Assembly (NCBI GenBank): GCA_022605405.1
Contig: JABYQQ010000004.1
Span: forward strand, 2,542,001-2,606,000
Length of the DNA stretch: 64,000 bases
Direction: 5' to 3'
From: Earliella scabrosa
Lineage: Eukaryota; Basidiomycota; Agaricomycetes; Polyporales; Polyporaceae
Positions within the stretch are counted from its first letter, which is position 1, and every line of letters begins with the position of its first letter. The position numbers were made by a program, and so were the translations under genes. Shown here in pieces: positions 21,307-31,698 of this stretch. The notes under the pieces are model-generated. The model saw only the letters and a program-made list of their open reading frames with translations, searched no databases and was not told the origin of the DNA.

Positions 21307-21752
21307 TGTCGCGACCTGGGGTCAAGCGAGACGAGGAGGGAACGACGAAGCGAGCGAGGGCATCCGACGAGCGCTTGTGCAGCGAGAGTGGAGCAGGGCT
21401 CGACACGCAGGGCTGGAGACAAGTTGTATTGAGCGAAGTATCTACAGCGAAGTACAGAGGAGGCTTACCTGGAGACAAGAGGTCGAAACTGAGGTCTCCA
21501 GGTAGCGAGTGCTAGGGTTTATATCTATGGTTAGAACAATAGCGCTTGGAGAACAATAGAACAATAGGGTGACGGAACAATGGAGGAGATACAATGGTAT
21601 GACGACAATTGTGTCCGGAACAAAGGAAAAGGAACAAAAGGGGCTCTGGAATCTGGAAGTACAATGGTGATAGCGAACAATGGAAACAGTGAACGGTCGT
21701 GAACGGTGGTTAGCTGGGCGCTTCCCTAGGCGCTGAGGGACCATTCGTGACA
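21307..21752 (-). repeat. 3' LTR of the Ty3 element
   Basis: On the minus strand it runs TGTCACGAATGG...CCAGGTCGCGACA, with TG...CA ends. It is nearly identical to 27966-28412 apart from scattered substitutions and small indels. On its internal side (21753-21775) lies a purine-rich tract, AGGAGGGGGG on the minus strand, as expected for a polypurine primer. Confidence 0.9.
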
Positions 21753-21778
21753 GTACCCCCCTCCTAAGGCTCATGCCC

Positions 21779-22258
21779 TCATGAGCGACGCTTCTTGGGC
21801 GTGTAGGGTTTGTGAGGTCCATCAGCGTCCGGATGTCTGTTATGGAATGCCTCTACTAGTTCGGCTGCATGTTCGACATCCACCGCATCTTCCCAAGAGT
21901 CGTTCTCTGGACCCCATCCCTTCCATCGGACTAAGTACTGCAGCTTGTGCCACCTGCCCCATCGGCGCGAGTTACGAATTTCCTCTACTTCGTACTCTTC
22001 CTCGCCTTCAACTTCAATTGGGGCGGGTTCAGGGGGGACCCGTCCTGGCAGCGTACTCTGCTTGTGTGCGTGAAGGAGGGAGACGTGGAACACTGGATGG
22101 ATCTTCATTGTGTGGGGCAACTTGAGTTCGTATGCTAGTTCACCGACACGTCGTACAACGGGGTACGGGCCTGCGAACTTGTCGGCGAGCTTCTTAGGGA
22201 TGTCTGAGAATCTCAAGTTGTGTGTGTCCAGCCACACTTTCTGTCCAGGTGTGAACAT
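21779..22258 (-). pseudogene. Pol C-terminal part: integrase tail and chromodomain
   Basis: It begins with the GPY/F-type integrase end (KLADKFAGPYPVVRRV, then LKLPHTMKIHPVFHVSLL) and ends with a chromodomain (YEVEEI...LQYLVRWKGWGPENDSWE). Chromodomains of this kind direct chromovirus integration to marked chromatin. It is in the same frame as the upstream integrase but separated by a TAG stop (22268-22270), so it would be lost from the polyprotein without readthrough. Confidence 0.9.
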
Positions 22259-22267
22259 CGGGGTGTC

Positions 22268-23170
22268 CTATGCGTGCCGGTCGAAGTACTCCTTCATCCG
22301 CTCTGCTGCCAGTGTCAGCGCAGCTGTGGCATCCTCGCGCGCCTTGGCAAGCTCTGCGAGTCGCTCGTTGGCTGCAGGTACTTCTGTGTCCGGGTTGGCA
22401 GGTCCCAGGAATTGCGGTTCGTATCCGTACATCAGGAAGAAGGGGGAGTAACCCGTTGACGAGTGAACTCTGGCGTTGAGTGCATACTCTGCAATGGGGA
22501 GCCATTTGACCCAGTCATCTTGTCGCTGACTGCAGAATGCTCGCAAGTACGCCTCTACTTCCTGATTGAACCGCTCCGACTGTCCGTCGGTCTGGGGATG
22601 ATACGCAGTGGACAGGGTGCTCTCAATGCCTAAGCCCTTCAGAATGGCACGGAATAGGTCCGCAGCGAACTGCGGTCCTCGATCGGAGATGATCTTTTGG
22701 GGCAGTCCATGCAGGCGGAAGTACTCCCGAATGAAGACGTCTGCTGCCCCTCCGGCATCAATCTCGTCGCTGCAGGGTACCAAGTGCACCAGTTTTTCGT
22801 GTCTGTCTGCCATGAGTTGGATCGCATTGTGGCCATCGATCTCAGGAAGGCCGACGATGTAGTCACAAGTGACAATCTGTCCAGGCCTTTCAGGGATTTC
22901 GTTGGGTTTGAGAAGACCTTGAGGTCGACTCCGTACGGGTTTAGTGCGCCGACAAGTGTCACACGTCCCCACGTACTTCTTAACGAATTTGCCCATCCCT
23001 GGCCACCAGTAATTGCGCGATACCAACTCAAGCGTCTTCCACTGCCCTGGGTGTCCCGCAGGAGGTAGGTCGTGGTGAATTCGGACAATCTCAGTGTGGA
23101 GTGCCTCGTCTTTCGGTACATAGATCTTTCCTCGGTAGAGGATGAGGCCTTGCTCGACATTCCAATCAAC
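22268..23170 (-). pseudogene. Pol integrase domain
   Basis: The zinc-binding HHCC is visible: IHHDLPPAGHPG for the histidines and CDTCRRTK for the cysteines. The catalytic core has D in VTCDYIVGLP, D in IISDRGPQF and E in QTDGQSERFNQE. The frame stops at TAG 22268-22270. At its 5' side the frame meets the inserted MITE (23171-23886). The MITE plus one copy of its duplication is 724 bp, which accounts exactly for the frame difference between this part and the reverse transcriptase part. Confidence 0.92.
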
Positions 23171-23886
23171 TAGTGCCGTAGGGTCAGGTCATACGACCGG
23201 TCAATGACTGGAAAATAACTGTAACTGATGTGTAAATGACCTGACCATAACCGCTTACAATCAGTTATGGTTATGGTCATGGTCACGGTCATTGAGAATG
23301 ACAAAGATTGTATAACTGCAGATGACTGGTTATGACCAGTCATATTTTACCTGCTAAGACCAGTCATGACTGGTCATTGACTGGTCATATAAGAGACATC
23401 AACTGATCAAATACAATGTACAATGGAAACACTTGAAATATATTAAATTCAGCAGCTCTGGCAAGTGGAAAATACCAGTCTCTAGTTAACTCTGGTCTAA
23501 TCAAACAGATCAAAGATGCTCAGTGCTGTCTATAGACAGACTGAGTGACAGACCAATTTTCATATCAATATCAATCCATGTAAATACAGAAGGCTCTCTC
23601 CAGTAATAAGCATGAGAATTACTTCTGTATTACATTTCAGATGTTTCTCTAACCTGGTGGACCAAATGACTGGTCTAAACTTGCTCTGACCAGTTATGAC
23701 TGGTCATAACTGCATGTTCAGTCATGACTGGTCAATGACCGTGACTGGACCATAACTGAACTGATGATAACCTGACTGAAAGATCAGTCAGGTTATGAGC
23801 GGTCTGCTGAAAATCAGTCATGGTCATGGTCATGGTCATGGCCCAGAGGGGTCAATGACCTGACTTGACCTGACCCTGCGGCACTA
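23171..23886. mobile_element. hAT-like MITE, GGTCA family, 716 bp, inside pol
   Basis: The termini TAGTGCCGTAGGGTCAGGTC and TAGTGCCGCAGGGTCAGGTC are inverted. A perfect 8-bp duplication, CAATCAAC, is at 23163-23170 and 23887-23894. GGTCA/TGACC words fill the interior. It is the same family as 15054-15500 but longer. The insertion postdates the retrotransposon. Confidence 0.92.
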
Positions 23887-26435
23887 CAATCAACGAGGTC
23901 ACTCTGGAGCCGCGCTGGTCCTAGTTTCTCCACTTTCTGTAGAGCTTCTGCTACCTCCTGTTCTCGTTCGGAGCAAGTGCGAATACGCTTTAGCAGGGCT
24001 TTGTCGGCCACTACTGCGTTGTGTCCTCTACAAGCTGCCAGCAGTCTGAACTGCTCCGGTCGTAGCACGATCTGGTCTAGGTTGTCATCGGCATCATCCT
24101 TCTGGTGATCAGGACGCCTGGAGAGCGCATCTGCACGTCCGTTGGATGTGCCAGGTTTGTGCGTGATCTCGAAGTCAAACCTAGACAGATACAGTGCCCA
24201 TCGTGCCTGTCTACGAGTGAGATGTTGTGCAGTACGCCAATATCTGAGATTCTTGTGGTCTGACTGAATCTCGAAACACCGTGGTAACCCTTCCAGGTAG
24301 TGGCGCCAGGCCTCTAAGGCCCGTATGATCGCAAGCATCTCTTTATCGTAGATCTCGTAGTTGCGCTCTGCCTCACTCATGGACTCAGAGTGAAAGGCGA
24401 CCGGGTGCCATTTGCCATCATCCTGTAACTGTGCGAGTACTCCGCCGGTTGCATATCCCAAGGCATCCACCTCGATGTGTGTGTCTTTGCTCAGATCGTA
24501 CATGCACAGCACCGGATTCTGAACAAAGCGGCGTTTCAGCTCGTCGAAAGCCTCCTGTTCATCCTGTCCCCACTGCCAGGGCACATTGCCTGTGAGACGA
24601 TCCAAGGGTTTGCAAATGCGACTGAAGTCCTGGATGAATCTGCGATAGAAATTCGCAAATCCTCGGAACTTCCGGACATCAGACGCATTGCGCGGAGTAG
24701 CCCACTCCTGAATACCCTTTACTTTGACAGGATCCATCTCGACACGGTTGTGGGACACAAGAACACCGAGGTACTCGACCTTGGGGACTTCGAACTCGCA
24801 TTTCTCGGGCTTGCAGAACAAGTCATGCTCTGCCAATCTTTTCAGGACTTTGCGGGTAACGGCGCGATGTGTCTCAAGGTCGTTGGAGAAGATCAGGATG
24901 TTGTCTAAGTAGATCGTGATCTTTCCTTCCACAATGAGGTCCTTAAAGATGTCGTTCATGAAAGCCGAGAAGGTGCTAGGCGAGTTGGTCAACCCAAAGA
25001 ACATCACGTTTGGCTCAAAGAGCCCTCGGTTCGTGACGAACGCAGCTTTCCACTCATCTTCCGTCTTAATCCGGATGTTGTTGTACCCCCAACGAATGTC
25101 CAACTTAGTGAAGACCTTGGCTTGTTTGAGTCGATCGACCAGCTCTGAGACCAGAGGAATTGGATACCGATTCTTCACGGTGATCTCGTTGAGCCGACGG
25201 TAGTCCTGTACGGGTCGCAGACTACCGTCCTTCTTTTTGATGAAGAAGAAGGGTGACAAAATGGGCGACTTCGACTTGCTGATGTAGCCTTTAGCCAGGT
25301 TCTCCTGCAGGAACTTATCTAGTTCTACCTGCTCGTTGGGGGAAAGGGGATACACTCGTGAATGGAACATCTTGGCCTCTGGTACCAGTTCAATTGCATG
25401 GTCGTACGGTCCATGCTCGGGGAGCCGTTCCGACGCATCCTTGGAGAACACGCGTAGATACTGGTGATACCGTTCGGGCACAATCTGTTCCACCGGGCGC
25501 ACTTCCTTCTTCTGGTACTCCTGTTCTGCAAGCTGCTGCGAGTATGTGTAGCCAGCCATTGCAAACAGTTGTGGGGCGTTGGACAAGGCATGTCCTTGCT
25601 CCCAGGAGTACAGAAGGGCGTCCTCCGAGTTATCCCATTCAACCGGTATACTCGACGGGGTGGTCGGTCCGAGGTCCTCCTCGACCATTACCGTGGCCCG
25701 TATCTTCCCTACTCTCTTAACCTTTCGCGTTTGCCGAGTACGTTGACGCGCCGTAGGCCTAACCCCCGTATCACGCGTGTCCGTCTGAGCAGGCAGTTGG
25801 TCTTTCAAGCAGGGTCGACACGACGCAGAACATCTGGACAGCTTCAACGTCCCTTGATCCCAATTGACCTCGGGGTTGTGTTTGCAGTCCAGTCCAATAA
25901 TGATGTCCTCCATGCCAATGTCCGTGACCATGAACACCACCTTCTCTCGGTGTGTTCCTATCTCCAATTCCAGGATGGCAACATCTGTGATCGTGCCATC
26001 ACGATTCAGAGTTCCATCGATGTTGTACAACGGTATCGGCGTAGCCAACTTCCGCGTAACCACACGGTTCTCCTTGACGAACCGTCTACTCAGGAAGGTT
26101 GTAGTGGCACCACTGTCCACCATGGCCACGACCTCCTTCCGGTGCTGCTTGCCGATTAGCTGTACTGGGACGTGAAAGTGTTGGCCATCACGATCTAATT
26201 CATAGATAGTCCCGGACCCGAGTACAGCAAACCGACTATTTGTACAAGGACCTACACCCGCAGCTGCTAGTGAGGTCCGGATCAAAAATCCTCCGTCTTC
26301 TCTGCCGCTTTCACAGAGGCCAGCTGTTCCTGCAGCTGCTTCAGCTTGGCCTCCATTTGCTCGAATTGGGCGGCAGAGATTTTCTTGGCCTTGCAGTTGC
26401 GTGCAATGTGCCCTGGCTTGCCGCACTTGAAGCAC
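23887..26435 (-). pseudogene. Pol protease, reverse transcriptase and RNase H
   Basis: The frame is open from 26435, in the -1 frame relative to gag and overlapping it by about 150 bp, consistent with frameshift expression. Protease active site VDSGATTTFLS; reverse transcriptase with LDIRWGYNNIRI, FFGLTNSPSTF and IYLDNILIFS, in which the second catalytic aspartate of YxDD is Asn (codon 24900-24902); RNase H with EVDALGYATGG and EMLAIIRALEAWRHYLEG, then the HLTRRQARWALYLSRFDF tether. The coding sequence is cut by the MITE after LQSDLVD. Whether YLDN is a lesion or a lineage variant cannot be told from one copy. Confidence 0.93.
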
Positions 26436-27649
26436 GTGCGGGTCTCCGATTGCTGGTCGGTGCTCGTACCAGCAATCTGTTCCTTGGCCTTCCCTTTGAA
26501 GGGACGGAACTTGCTGGCCTCGATGGAAGCGAGGCCCTGGCTGATCTCAAGGGCCTCCTTCTGCATCTTGGCGAAGGTCGAGACGTCGCGTCCGCTGGTG
26601 ATGAGGGCGGTGCACAACTGCTCAGGGAGGCCATCTCGGTAGCGCATGAGCTTGTCCTCTTCTCCAAGACCCGTCCGAGCGGCAACCGCGTTGAACTTGG
26701 CCGTCCACTCTTTGACAGTAGCCATCTTGGGACGCTGTGCCCCTCGATTGAGCTGTCGGAGCTCCTCGTACGCCGAGGCCTTGTCATCGATGGCGCAGAA
26801 GTGGGCTTTGAAGTCCACCTCGAAGGCCGCGAAATCGGCCCAGCAGGGCTGCGAGCCTCTCAACTGCGCGTAGTAGGGCAGCGCCCAGATCGCCGCGTCG
26901 TCCTTGAGAAAACCCAGAATCATCTGGAACTTCAGGTCGTTCGTGACTGCAGTGGGAAGGTTGTCGAAGAACGCCTTGGCCCGCAAGAGGAAGGCGAGAG
27001 CGGCGATGGGTTCCTTGCCATGGTACGGCTCAGGGGCGAGCAGCTTGACCAGGGCGTCGGGGATGGTGGTGGAGCCAGACATGGTGGCGGATTGGGAGGT
27101 CTGTATGACTACCGGTGTAGCGGTTGTTACAGGTTGTGCGACCTGCGGCGTGGGTTGAGCAACCTGTGGCGGAGGCTGCGCTGTGGTGGGGGAGGGAGGG
27201 CGCGCGGATGGAACGGGTTTGGCAGGCGGGGAGTTGAGGATGATAGTGGTTGCGGGTTCTTGGGCAGGCTGACTTGGTCCCGCAACAGCTGGGCCTGGAG
27301 AGGATGCACGTCGTTCCTGTAAGCATTGGGCAACGAGTGCAACGCCGGGGAGGGCAGTGGTAGGGGTAGGAGGAGTGTTGGCGCGACTGGGAACACGACT
27401 AGGGGGACGAGAGGTAGTGCGGGTGACTGGTTGTGTTACAGGGAGACCGAAGATTGCCCGGATAACGTTGGCGTTATGTTCAGTGCACTTCTCGAGGTCG
27501 TGCTCTGTGAGAGTCTGCTGGGGTGCTGCCCGGCCACGGTTTGGGCACGGTTGGTTGCCACAGACTTTAAAGGTCTTTTCTGTGCTAGACCAATGAACGT
27601 CGTGCTGCTCCCCTGGGTGGTATGCGTGGAAGATTCCCCGGCAAGCCAC
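26282..27649 (-). CDS. Gag polyprotein of the Ty3 element
   Basis: An open frame of 455 codons. The N-terminal third is Pro/Thr/Ala-rich, the middle is a retrotransposon capsid domain (KAFFDNLPTAVTNDLKFQ ... MATVKEWTAKFN), and the end has a CCHC zinc knuckle, CFKCGKPGHIARNC, followed by a Lys/Gln-rich tail. The frame starts with GTG, and the first in-frame ATG is at 27082, just before the capsid region. The true start could be that ATG, or could lie upstream through a frame change. Confidence 0.9.
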   Translation of the reverse strand: MACRGIFHAYHPGEQHDVHWSSTEKTFKVCGNQPCPNRGRAAPQQTLTEHDLEKCTEHNANVIRAIFGLPVTQPVTRTTSRPPSRVPSRANTPPTPTTALPGVALVAQCLQERRASSPGPAVAGPSQPAQEPATTIILNSPPAKPVPSARPPSPTTAQPPPQVAQPTPQVAQPVTTATPVVIQTSQSATMSGSTTIPDALVKLLAPEPYHGKEPIAALAFLLRAKAFFDNLPTAVTNDLKFQMILGFLKDDAAIWALPYYAQLRGSQPCWADFAAFEVDFKAHFCAIDDKASAYEELRQLNRGAQRPKMATVKEWTAKFNAVAARTGLGEEDKLMRYRDGLPEQLCTALITSGRDVSTFAKMQKEALEISQGLASIEASKFRPFKGKAKEQIAGTSTDQQSETRTCFKCGKPGHIARNCKAKKISAAQFEQMEAKLKQLQEQLASVKAAEKTEDF

Positions 27650-27965
27650 GATGAAGAGAGGGAAGGGAAGAGAGATGCGCGCGCCCGAGTATCGTACGAG
27701 AAACTAGCAAGGTAAACAAAGGGGTAGGTAAGGAGGGTCCACACGGTTGTCCTCCGTTCCTAAGGTGTTAAGCACCCCGGATACAACAGCTGGCGGGCGC
27801 AAGTGCGTGGCCTGGCTGAGGGATACTTGAAAACCCGGGTGCCTCTCGAGCACAAAAGGTTCACAATGCTAGTTACTAGAGACCGTGGTATGTATCGTAG
27901 GGCGCGCGTTACCTCAAGGAGAGTGTGAGTTTACACGCCGGCGCTCGCAAGGAGTTTCAACCTAA

Positions 27966-28412
27966 TGTCGCGACCTGGGGGTCAAGCGAGACGAGGAGGG
28001 AACGACGAGGCGAGCGAGGGCGTCCGACGAGCGCTTGTGCAGCGAGAGTGGAGCAGGGCTCGACACGCAGGGCTGGAGACAAGTTGTATTGAGCGAAGTA
28101 TCTACAGCGAAGTACAGAGGAGGCTTACCTGGAGACAAGAGGTCGAAACTGAAGTCTCCAGGTAGCAAGTGCTAGGGCTTATATCTACAGTTAGAACAAT
28201 AGCGCTGGGAGAACAATAGAACAATAGTGTGACGGAACAATGGAGAAAGTACAATGGTGCAACGACAATTGTGTCCGGAACAAAGGAGAAGAAACAAAAG
28301 GGTGTCTTGGGGATGAAAGTACAATGGGGATTGTGGACAATAGAAACAGTGAACGGTCGTGAACGGTGGTTAGTTGGGCGCTTCCCTAGGCGCTGAGGGA
28401 CCGTTCGTGACA
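27966..28412 (-). repeat. 5' LTR of the Ty3 element
   Basis: A 447-bp copy of the LTR at 21307. Next to it on the internal side the minus strand reads TTAGGTTGAAACTCC, which lacks the usual TGG start of a tRNA primer-binding site. Priming may use a non-standard tRNA site or self-priming. Confidence 0.9.
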
Positions 28413-28624
28413 GTGGTAAGGGCAAACAACTCATGACGTCGGTCCTGTTTACCCAGCGTCGGTGGACCCGTGCTTGCGTTGAGCTAGAGATCGAGCGGTC
28501 TCTATTGGATGAGCCTTGTCGTACAAGTCGTACAAGTCGGACATGGCGGAGGGTCGCGTCGAGTATAAGAGTCAGCTTCACTGTAGGCTAGGCTTTAGTC
28601 GCACAGTCCACCCCTGCATCGACA
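28413..28624. other. Short spacer
   Basis: About 210 bp between the LTR and the next D element. A small direct repeat (GTACAAGTC twice, near 28520) is the only feature I see. Confidence 0.3.
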
Positions 28625-29717
28625 TTGCCACACACTTGTTGAGAAGTGGGCCATGTCTGGCAGGGTACGATTGATGAGTGGGGGTATGATATTTATAAGC
28701 AAACTTACCATACTATACTCTGTAATCTATCAATGGTAGTGTGTCTCATAGATATAACAGAATGTTACTTAGTTAACAGTGAATATCTGGCTCAGTTGTA
28801 TCCAGAATGTCTTCAAAGCAGTTCCATTGAACAGAGCTGATTTTTCCGGTTTCAATTATATATAATACTTCATTGATTGATTAGAAACTGACAGAGATAC
28901 ACATTCAAGTGATTACTTATGGCTATGCCTGCCAGATTGGGTCATGTAGGCACCCGTCGTGCGCCCATGAAATGCGAAAAACAGCCCATCCTTTCCGATT
29001 TGGGCAATTGTATTTTGACTCTAGCACATACAGTTTTGATTCAAAACATATAGTGATATATATCATTTTGTTCCCACAATTTATGGTTACAATCTGAGAT
29101 TGTCAGAAGTCATATGACCAGGAACTGTTGAGCACCATCGGCCGAAAATCCGAAGCTTTCTGTGTCCCAGTTGAAAGCGAGGCACAGAAAGTTTCGGATT
29201 TTCGGCTATTTGGGCGCTTATTCTGCATTTATGCTGTGCTCAAGCGCCCATTCACAATGCGCAAAACAGCCCATTTTTCCCGATATGGGCAAGTTTATTT
29301 CCGTTCTAATTCACTCAGTTTTGATCGGGAACATATGATAATGTAATCAATATGTTCCCACAACATGTGGCTACAATCTGAGGTGGTCGTACAATTACGC
29401 GCCCATCGGCCGAAGCTACAAAAACGAGTGCAACATGTTGCCAGCATGTCGCACAAATCATTGGATTTGTCGGCGTTTGGGCGCTTATTTGCGCGCCAAG
29501 GTGGCAGTGCTATGGGCGCCTGATGGTCAGGCCAACCCTAGACTAGGGCTAGAGCCAGTAAACAGTTTCTTACTGGGTGTCTGCTACAGTAAGTACCGTT
29601 ACTTACTTAAGGTAAGCGGAGTATGAAAAATGTTCCCACGGGCTCAGGTTTGCGTGACGCGGCATGGCAGAGAACGTCGTACTTAAAGGACGATCTCTTC
29701 GTTCCTCATCAATCGTA
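28625..29717 (+). mobile_element. Family D element, best-preserved copy
   Basis: The B end begins ACTTGTTGAGAAGTGGGCC, then ATGTCTGGCAGGGTACGATT and GATGAG to 28676. The A end is GTACTTAAAGGACGATC... CTCATCAATCGTAAT (29705-29719). The 12-bp inverted repeat is terminal at the A end but about 40 bp inside the B end. The interior has a hairpin (29141-29206), GGGCGCTTATTTGCGCGCC, and the AGCCAACCC/GGTTGGC-type block shared with 7831-8745 and 14023-16134. Bases 28660-29210 align with 8711-8170 in reverse. No coding capacity. The intact gene at 29742 starts only 25 bp beyond the A end. Confidence 0.7.
29141..29206. repeat. 24-bp hairpin in a D element
   Basis: Arms 29141-29164 and 29183-29206 pair with one mismatch. 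The outer GCCGAAAATCCGA is the same as in the 8172 hairpin; the inner stem (AGCTTTCTGTG) is different. Confidence 0.85.
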
Positions 29718-29741
29718 ATCGCCGGCTTACCTTCTCTCGTC

Positions 29742-31590
29742 ATGCAGACAGCCAACCAGAATCTGTTCTACAGCACTGTGCAGGATCATACTGGGCACCC
29801 GCTGAACTTCTCTGGGCAGAATGTGATGGTAAGTCCTTGCCTCGCTGAATTGTGCGGCGTCGAGATACTCACAGTACTTCATGATTGTTAGGGGGATCCC
29901 CTTGTGATGGCAGGCAACCCAGGCGGGCCCAGGCAAAACATGCATACACTGAACATGCCTCCGGTGAATGGGCAGGGAAATCTTGTGAGTACTACTCCTG
30001 TGCTTGATCACGTCAATGCCAACGTTACTTACTTGTGGTGCGCCATGGAATTGGACAGCTCGATCTCCTTCTCCAATCAGGAACTGGCGGCAGAACAGGG
30101 GCCCAGTTCGATGCTCTCTACAACGCAGTTCCGGATTCGGCGTATGCGGTCGCCACGCAGCTGGGTCTTCCAGTTGATGTTGTCGTCCCGATTGTCCAGA
30201 TTGCCCTGCGAGAGTTAGAGCCGCATCTCGTCACTCTTCGTGCCGATCTACGTGCTGAGTTCAGCAGCGTCCTGAACGAACGCTTGGAACTTTTTCACAC
30301 AGAGATACTTCAGCTGATGGCAGAGAGCGCTCCGGCGGAAGAGGAGTCACAAAAGGCTGAAAGCCGCGATGCAAAGCTGACGGTTCGTGTCCGATGCATC
30401 ATGCCAGGTTGTTCTTGTTACTGACGTCTGCTGTAGGCGGCAGTTCATTACTACATGCTTCAGTTGATGGGGTGCAGCGATAAGACAGCGAAGGGACCCC
30501 GGAGGGGACGTACTTACTATGATCTCCCCGTGCCTTTTGCCGAAGGCGCGGAAGTACGAAAAGCACAAGACAATTCCCGTTTATGGAACCCCAACTGGGG
30601 TCTCAACGTGGACATTGGCGTGAACGCGCAGTTTATCCAGGCAACAGTGGATATAGTCCTGGCGAATGGACGTGAGTGTTTCTTGCCTATGAACTGGATT
30701 CGCAAGGTAGACCTGGGAAAGCTTACTTGGGATCTCTAAGCTGCAAGTCACGCAATCGTTGTTGAAGAGTTGCCCCGCACCAAGGTCGAGGGGTATGCCG
30801 TTCAGTACTTTCGCAATCTCAGGCAGCAGTATCAGCGACGCACCACACCCGAGGGAATAGCAAAGTTGCTTAAGAAGGGCAATGACGACTTGACTCTGCA
30901 ACGGAAGAGACGGGTAAGCAGTGTGCTATATTTGGAAAGTGGGGAGCTACTTATCTGCGAACACAGAAAGCAGATCATATGTGGCGTGCGGTTGATGCCT
31001 TCAAGGCATTGTACGGCGCCGCTGCATGCGTCGGCATCGAGAACCTCTGTAATTCCGATTGGCAGAGTTCAGACCACAGCGACGTCGGACAGGCAAGTCA
31101 GGAGGTCTGGAACGAGTTCCGAGACAAGGCCGCAGCTGGTAGGAAGGGACTAGAGACTTGCCGGCTGGAATGGCGCTCCACCAAGGTGTGTCTATGGATT
31201 TGACAGTCAGCATCGTTGCGAATATTGATCAGAACACGCACGCAGCTTAACGCGATCTATTCGCGCCTCCGGTCGATTGCAAGTGAGGCTGGAGTAGAGT
31301 CCGTTCAGAGCCGCTCTCGGTTCTGGGGCCCGCCGGTGAATAACAACAGTGACGCACCGGCACAAAGAAAGAAGAAGGCTCGCAAGAACTGTTCTCAGGC
31401 TCCCGCGCGTCCTTTCAAGGCATGCATCAGTGACTCATGGGCTGTGCGTACTGGGAACATTGCGGTGCACGAATCCGCACCCGACACTCCGGTGGGGTGG
31501 ACGATCTTTGATCTAGAGATCCCGGAAGGTGACCTCGTCCCTGACGGCCTAGGATGGGTTGCAGATGTTGAGGACATGGAGGTGGATTGA
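29742..31590 (+). CDS. Intact seven-exon gene of unknown function (491 aa)
   Basis: Exons 29742-29828, 29892-29984, 30059-30382, 30437-30671, 30741-30913, 30967-31185 and 31246-31590 join in phase through GT-AG introns to 492 codons including the stop. The protein has a Gly/Asn/Gln-rich N-terminus, a helical region (LRELEPHLVTLRADLRAEF), a lysine/arginine-rich middle with YFRNLRQQYQRR, the segment LEWRSTKLNAIYSRLRSIA, and an acidic C-terminal tail. There is no signal peptide, membrane segment or catalytic motif that I recognise. From memory it resembles proteins of unknown function often found in agaricomycete genomes, but I cannot name the family. It starts 25 bp after a D element A end and runs towards the Plavaka-type transposase gene, so a transposon accessory protein (perhaps DNA-binding) is an inference. 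Its intact splice pattern suggests recent or continuing selection. Confidence 0.75.
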
Positions 31591-31698
31591 GTGCAGCACG
31601 GAACTACGTTGTTAATAGGTACAGTACAAGAACCTAGTGTGTTTAGACTCTGAAAGCGTATGTGAGCAATGCGATGTTAGGCTGCATAGTCAGACTAC

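Larger units (their letters stand above)
21307..28412 (-). mobile_element. Ty3/gypsy chromovirus-type LTR retrotransposon, inactivated
   Basis: A full-length element on the minus strand with two LTRs of 446-447 bp, gag, pol (protease, reverse transcriptase, RNase H, integrase) and a C-terminal chromodomain. It is dead for at least two reasons visible in the sequence: a 716-bp MITE inside pol and an in-frame TAG before the chromodomain. A third possible lesion is YLDN in place of the usual YxDD in the reverse transcriptase. The flanking 5-mers (ACTAC before 21307, GTGGT after 28412) do not match, so no target-site duplication is preserved. Confidence 0.95.

Noticed and set aside
15054..24000. 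GGTCA/GGTCC word clusters as CRISPR or satellite arrays
   Set aside because: The words occur in both orientations at irregular spacing inside elements with TIRs and 8-bp duplications; there are no regular spacers.
26240..27322. A 360-codon plus-strand frame opposite gag
   Set aside because: It is the antisense shadow of the gag frame, with Leu/Gly/Arg-rich composition and no motif.
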